NCBI GenBank assembly: GCA_934090735.1
Contig: CAKOJR010000001.1
Span: 1 to 64,000, forward strand
Reading direction: 5' to 3'
Origin: an uncultured Bacilli bacterium
GTDB lineage: Bacteria; Bacillota_I; Bacilli_A; RF39; UBA660
Length of the DNA stretch: 64,000 nt
Of the stretch, positions 59,725 through 64,000 are shown one piece after another (the first letter of the stretch is position 1; every line of letters begins with the position of its first letter). The notes below the pieces were generated by a model that was not told the origin of the DNA, searched no databases, and was given only the letters and a program-made list of their open reading frames with translations. The translations under genes were made by a program, and so were the position numbers.

Positions 59725-60261
59725 ATGAATAAGAAGGGAATGACACTTGTTGAGATAATTGTATCGATTGTTCTGGTATCTATTATTCTTGTTTTTATAA
59801 CTAGGCTATTGATTACAGTTAATGGGTTATATAAAAGAAGTAAGTTAGAAGTTGATTTTGAAATATTAGATACTCTTTTAATAGATGCGATAGAGTCTGA
59901 TGTGAATAGGTATGGTGTTAAGGAAGTGAGCTCTGATAGTAAAAGTATAACATTTACTTTTAATGCTTATAGAGAGAGCAAACTTGATGAGTATATTGTT
60001 AAAAAGTTATCATTAACAGATGATGGTAGTTATATAAAGTATGAACAAGTAAGTACAAGTACTCCTTTAACTAGTGATGAAAGAGCTAATAATTTTGTAC
60101 GTAAGATTCCAGATGGAGCTATTTTGGATACTACCAATTGTTTTATTAATAATGAACTTTATAGTGATTCAACTTCTAAATTATATGAAATAAAGTTTAA
60201 AATTATGTCTTCAAATGGAAATGATTTTACTGCTAATATATTTTTTAAAACTCTAGGATAG
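59725..60261 (+). CDS. Prepilin-type protein
   Basis: 178 aa. MNKKG/MTLVEIIVSIVLVSIILVFITRLLI is a canonical prepilin cleavage/methylation motif (GMTLVE). The rest resembles a PilW/PulJ-like minor pilin body (RSKLEVDFEILDTLLIDAIESDV). Tight spacing with its neighbours places it in one operon. Confidence 0.85.
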   Translation: MNKKGMTLVEIIVSIVLVSIILVFITRLLITVNGLYKRSKLEVDFEILDTLLIDAIESDVNRYGVKEVSSDSKSITFTFNAYRESKLDEYIVKKLSLTDDGSYIKYEQVSTSTPLTSDERANNFVRKIPDGAILDTTNCFINNELYSDSTSKLYEIKFKIMSSNGNDFTANIFFKTLG

Positions 60262-60271
60262 AGGTGATTTT

Positions 60272-63200
60272 ATGAAAAGTAATAAGGGTTTTACAATGGT
60301 AGAACTTCTTGCTGTTATTACAATTTTATCTGTTATTATGATTATTTTAATACCGGCTGTTGATAATATATCTAAAAGTACTAAGGAGAGTATATTAAGT
60401 TCAAAAATTAATACTATAGAAACAAGTGCTTCAAAGTTTGGTGAGGATAATATTAATAATTATCAAAAGTGTACTAATGCTTTAGAGGGCGGGGCAATTG
60501 GTGGATATGTTTATACAGGTTGTTTGATTAGTGTTACTGATTTGGTTAGATTAGGTTATTTGGAGTTTGATACAACTAAAAATGGTGCTAACTTTATTAG
60601 TAATCCAGTTACTGGTGGAAGTATAGATGGTAATATATTACTTTGTTATGATCCTCATACAATAACAGTTAATGCAACTTTTTATAATAATGGTGATGTA
60701 AATTATTCGTGTCCAGCAGTTAGTGATAGTGGTAATTATTCACTTAATTTAGGAGCTACCAGAAAAGATTTTTATTGGGGTACTCATGAAGTATTTAAAA
60801 CTAAAATATATACTAAAGGTGATTTTAAGAATATAACTTGTAGTGTTGATGGACCATTTAGCTGCTCTATTTCTGGTGATGATTTAACCATTACTTTAAA
60901 TGATAGTGGTACTGGAGCTAATGGTAGTTATCAAGTACAAGTAACGGCTACTTATAATGAAAATAGTGAAGATAAGAATCTTTATAGAAGAATGAATTTA
61001 GGTGTGTATGTTGTTAATTTTGATATAGATGATTATACACCGGGAATGTGTATGAAGACTTTTAGTAATGAGGTATTTAGAATTACTGGTGAAAATTATG
61101 GTAAGTTTTCTTTGGAAGATGTTAGCGATGGATTAAATGCTACTATTAAAGATGATGTTCTTTATATGAATAGTGGTTCTGTTACTGGCGAGCAAAGTTT
61201 CCTTATTAAAGAAGATCATGCTGGTTTAACTAAACAAATTTTAAGAGAAGTTTATAATTTAAGTGTAGAAACGCAAATTACGAATGTTATTGTTGGAGAA
61301 GCTGCTACTAAGGTAGAACTTAAGGCAGATGGTGCTGGTGATTTAAAGATTACGACTGATAGTGCAGCTGCTAGTTTATCTTCAAATAATAGTTCTTTTT
61401 CAAGTACAATAACTTTAAGAGGTCAAAATTATTTCTATATAAGAGGAAATAGTATTGGAACGGTTAATATTACGATAAAAGGCTCTTTATGTGGTGAAAC
61501 TAGTTTTAGTGTAAATGTATCTAATATAAAACTTGATAACCAGGATATTCCTAAGTATTTATATTTTAACGGAGGCACAAGACGAAATAATGATAAGACT
61601 CAGTTTAAGTCTAAAATAGTTGGTAGTACAGTTAATGATTTTTCATGTACTGTTTATAAGAAGAATGGTAGTAATTATGTTCAAAATGATGAATATTTAA
61701 CGTGCTATATCGAAAATGATACTCTTACTATAGAAACAACTTCTGGTAATAATATTTTTAGTAATGTTACGGATTTAAAGGTTAATGTAAAGAGTGAAAC
61801 AAATGGTTCTTTAGATATTTATATACCAATTATATATAGAACTAGTATATCTTTTAAAAAGAATGGTAGTAAAGTATCTAGAGTTTGTAAAGAACTTAAT
61901 TCAAGTGCTGGGCTAAGTGATGAAACTATTTTGATTTATGGAAATAATTTAGGAGTTCTTAGTAGTGATGGCACTAGTTGTAATAGTAATACTACTAATA
62001 TTGTTTTCGATAGTATGATAGATTATTATTTAGTAGATGTAGGTGATCCAATAAATCCAACTATTTCAATTACGAATAATTGTGCTAGCGTTTCCGATAG
62101 CTATGGAAAGATGGTTTTATCAAGACATAATGTTACTAGTTCTCAGTATAATAGTACACTTCCATATAAGCTTGGAAGAACTAATACTGGTAGAGAGATT
62201 GTCTATATCAGAGAAAATAATGGTAATAGATTAGGTGCTCTTTATTATCACATTTATTCTTTAAATAGTAGCTCTAATTCTGTTACTTTAGGTGTTGGAA
62301 AGCAAAGTGCACAGATAAGAATTAGTTATGCTGCAACTGGTAGTGTTAGTTATAGGATTGCAAATAAAGATGTTGCCAGGGTTAATGTTATAAGTAGTGA
62401 TACATTTTCTTATGATGATAATATTAATAAGACTTTTACTGATATAATTACAATAACAGCACTTAGAACGGGCACAACATATTTAACTATAAGTGGAAAA
62501 GAATGTGGGACGTTTACAATTCCAATTTATGTTACAAATGTTTTTGCAATAAATTTAGATGGTGGCATATATGGAACTGTTAGTCAGTCATCTTTAACTT
62601 GTACTGAATCTAGACTTAATTCTGGGTGCTCTGTAACTTTACCTGACTTTACTGTACCTAGTGGAATTACGAAAAAAGGTTGGAGTACTAATCCAAATGG
62701 TGGTAATGTCTTAAGTGTTGGTAGTAGTGTTATGATTAATAATAATACTAAAGGAACTACTTATTATGCAATAGCAGATAATCCAAGACCTAGTTGTTTA
62801 TTTACAAATGTTCCTAGTGATATTTATGGTAAAGATAAAGTTTATATAAATTGTACTGATGTTGGTGGAGGCCTTTCTAGTGATACGATAAGTACTAGTA
62901 GTATAAGTGCTAGTAATGAAGTTATAGTAGAAAGTGTTAGTAAGGTTAGTAATATAACTAATGGATATAAGTTTGAAGTTACAGTAAATCCAAATAATTA
63001 TTATGGACCATTTACTCTTACATTAAATGAAGGAGCTGTTAGTGATGTATATGGATTTTCTAATAAAAAGGTTGTAACTAGTGAGATTATTAGTGCAGAA
63101 CATGAATATGTAAGTTTTTATGAAATCGGTAAGGACAATAAAGAAGATTTAATTGCTTTCTTATATGATAATAAGGATATTGATGGAAGTGATGGTTATA

Positions 63201-64000
63201 CACTTAAGGTATATGGTTCCGGTGACATGGAAGATTTTACTAAAGCACCATGGGATGGTTATGCAGAATCAATTAATAATATTGTTTTAAGTAGTGAGTT
63301 AACTAGTATTGGTAACAATGCTTTTTATGGAACTAATATAAGTAATATTAATATACCTAATAGTGTTAGTAGTATAGGAGCATCGGCATTTGAAAGTACT
63401 AGCTTAAAGATACTTAATGTTAATAGTGAAACTATTGGTAAGAGAGCATTTGCTAATAATTTAGAACTTACTAGTTTGACTATTGGAGGTAATGTTAGAA
63501 CTATAGAACAGTATGCTTTTAGTACAAATACTAATTTAAGTGATATAACCTTTAAAGAAGGCGTAGAGTATATTCGTGATTATGTATTTATTGATAGTAA
63601 ACTTGGCAATTTAGTTATGCCAAATAGTTTACAAACTATTGGGGATTATGCTTTTTATAATTTTAAAGGAGAAAGTGTTGATATTAGGAATGCTTATGTA
63701 GGACTTGCATCATTTAGGGGAACTAATTTTAAAGAGATAAAAGCAAGCACTTTAGAGGTAAAGGATAACATTTTATATAATGGAGATATTCTTATACTAG
63801 TTCCGGATAAGCTTGAGGGTAATGTTAAAATTATAGAAGGAACAAGTACAATAACTTATGAAGCATTAAAAGGCTTTGTAAGTGCTGATGAGAAAATGAT
63901 GAGTTTAACTATTCCTAGTTCAGTTACAGAAATAAATTCAGTAATTAATTTAAATATAAAAGAGTTTATAGTAAGTGATGATAATGATAGATATATGAGT
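60272..64000 (+). CDS. Giant prepilin-leader BspA-type LRR surface protein (partial, runs off the window)
   Basis: At least 1243 aa, open at the right edge. It starts with the class III leader MKSNKG/FTMVELLAVITILSVIMIILIPAVD (GFTMVE). Long Ser/Thr/Asn-rich beta regions follow. Then comes an InlB/Listeria-Bacteroides-type segment (LDGGIYGTVS...GITKKGWSTNPNGG, near residues 765-830). The end is BspA-type leucine-rich repeats (SIGNNAFYGTNISNINIPNSVSSIGASAFES, TIEQYAFSTNTNLSDITF, TIGDYAFYN). BspA LRR proteins mediate adhesion. A pilin leader on such a large adhesin is unusual. AGAGGTGAT Shine-Dalgarno. Confidence 0.85.
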   Translation, partial: MKSNKGFTMVELLAVITILSVIMIILIPAVDNISKSTKESILSSKINTIETSASKFGEDNINNYQKCTNALEGGAIGGYVYTGCLISVTDLVRLGYLEFDTTKNGANFISNPVTGGSIDGNILLCYDPHTITVNATFYNNGDVNYSCPAVSDSGNYSLNLGATRKDFYWGTHEVFKTKIYTKGDFKNITCSVDGPFSCSISGDDLTITLNDSGTGANGSYQVQVTATYNENSEDKNLYRRMNLGVYVVNFDIDDYTPGMCMKTFSNEVFRITGENYGKFSLEDVSDGLNATIKDDVLYMNSGSVTGEQSFLIKEDHAGLTKQILREVYNLSVETQITNVIVGEAATKVELKADGAGDLKITTDSAAASLSSNNSSFSSTITLRGQNYFYIRGNSIGTVNITIKGSLCGETSFSVNVSNIKLDNQDIPKYLYFNGGTRRNNDKTQFKSKIVGSTVNDFSCTVYKKNGSNYVQNDEYLTCYIENDTLTIETTSGNNIFSNVTDLKVNVKSETNGSLDIYIPIIYRTSISFKKNGSKVSRVCKELNSSAGLSDETILIYGNNLGVLSSDGTSCNSNTTNIVFDSMIDYYLVDVGDPINPTISITNNCASVSDSYGKMVLSRHNVTSSQYNSTLPYKLGRTNTGREIVYIRENNGNRLGALYYHIYSLNSSSNSVTLGVGKQSAQIRISYAATGSVSYRIANKDVARVNVISSDTFSYDDNINKTFTDIITITALRTGTTYLTISGKECGTFTIPIYVTNVFAINLDGGIYGTVSQSSLTCTESRLNSGCSVTLPDFTVPSGITKKGWSTNPNGGNVLSVGSSVMINNNTKGTTYYAIADNPRPSCLFTNVPSDIYGKDKVYINCTDVGGGLSSDTISTSSISASNEVIVESVSKVSNITNGYKFEVTVNPNNYYGPFTLTLNEGAVSDVYGFSNKKVVTSEIISAEHEYVSFYEIGKDNKEDLIAFLYDNKDIDGSDGYTLKVYGSGDMEDFTKAPWDGYAESINNIVLSSELTSIGNNAFYGTNISNINIPNSVSSIGASAFESTSLKILNVNSETIGKRAFANNLELTSLTIGGNVRTIEQYAFSTNTNLSDITFKEGVEYIRDYVFIDSKLGNLVMPNSLQTIGDYAFYNFKGESVDIRNAYVGLASFRGTNFKEIKASTLEVKDNILYNGDILILVPDKLEGNVKIIEGTSTITYEALKGFVSADEKMMSLTIPSSVTEINSVINLNIKEFIVSDDNDRYMS

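Noticed and set aside
1..64000. Genetic code 4 (TGA = Trp) as in Mycoplasma
   Set aside because: TGA is used as a natural stop in several genes (7001-7003, 49333-49335, 58217-58219) and Trp is encoded by TGG.
1..64000. A DGR reverse transcriptase, Avd or template repeat in this window
   Set aside because: No frame shows RT motifs (such as YxDD with RT fingers) and no AAC-rich repeat matching 6833-6940 was found on either strand.
1..64000. CRISPR array
   Set aside because: The only regular repeats are the two TA cassettes and the RhuM leader; no short spaced repeats were seen.

Overview
The window is a 64 kb AT-rich chromosomal segment from a Gram-positive bacterium. Codon usage is strongly A/T-ending. 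TGA is used as a stop (for example at 7001-7003 and 58217-58219), so the code is standard and not the Mycoplasma code. Three tRNA-sensing T-box leaders, an LtaS-type phosphoglycerol transferase, an Lgt-like enzyme, many lipoprotein signals and Cse60/CotF-like small proteins point to Bacilli or an uncultured gut relative of Mycoplasmatota/Erysipelotrichia. The lineage is inferred from gene content, not from a marker phylogeny.

Layout. 1-3.6 kb: a fragment of an upstream gene, deoD on the minus strand, and a pair of M16 peptidase-like genes. 3.6-5.4 kb: three tandem RhuM-type genes, two decayed and one intact RhuM-Fic fusion. 5.4-7.0 kb: a secreted protein whose C-terminus carries a GC-rich, NNC-codon-rich segment resembling a diversity-generating retroelement (DGR) variable region. 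7.0-21.8 kb: T-box/ileS, a large helical unknown, an ABC exporter, rpsD with a structured leader, an Lgt-like/zinc-ribbon cluster, a GH31 glycosidase and T-box/membrane protein/leuS. 21.8-33.1 kb: a second paralogue of the secreted family, tdk-tmk, a Cse60-like protein, a MOP-family flippase, trmB, lipoproteins, DUF948/YtxH proteins, a transglutaminase-like protein and a CotF-like pair. 33.1-38 kb: tRNA-Thr, a non-coding block with direct repeats, and small accessory enzymes. 38-39.5 kb: an AbiE toxin-antitoxin operon with a perfect palindrome over its promoter. 39.5-51.9 kb: dGTPase, LTA synthase-like protein, TraX-like protein, an NMT1-type ABC importer, coiled-coil and mTERF-like proteins, CutA, isochorismatase-like and MBL-fold proteins, and a doubly frameshifted EamA transporter. 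51.9-52.7 kb: two tandem cassettes that look like type I toxin-antitoxin modules with par/Fst architecture but an unrelated peptide. 52.7-58.2 kb: a compact T-box, HAD phosphatase, tyrS, DUF1292, a membrane-anchored lytic transglycosylase and the third secreted paralogue. 58.3-64 kb: a prepilin-type operon ending in a very large pilin-leader/BspA-LRR protein that runs off the window.

How it fits together. Housekeeping translation genes (ileS, leuS, tyrS, rpsD, trmB, tRNA-Thr) are interleaved with surface and cell-envelope functions and several small selfish or defence-type modules (RhuM-Fic, AbiE, tandem type I TA). The strongest candidates for undescribed biology are the orphan DGR-like variable region at 6833-6940 and the duplicated type I TA cassettes at 51940-52660. 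The prepilin operon carrying a giant BspA-type adhesin is third.
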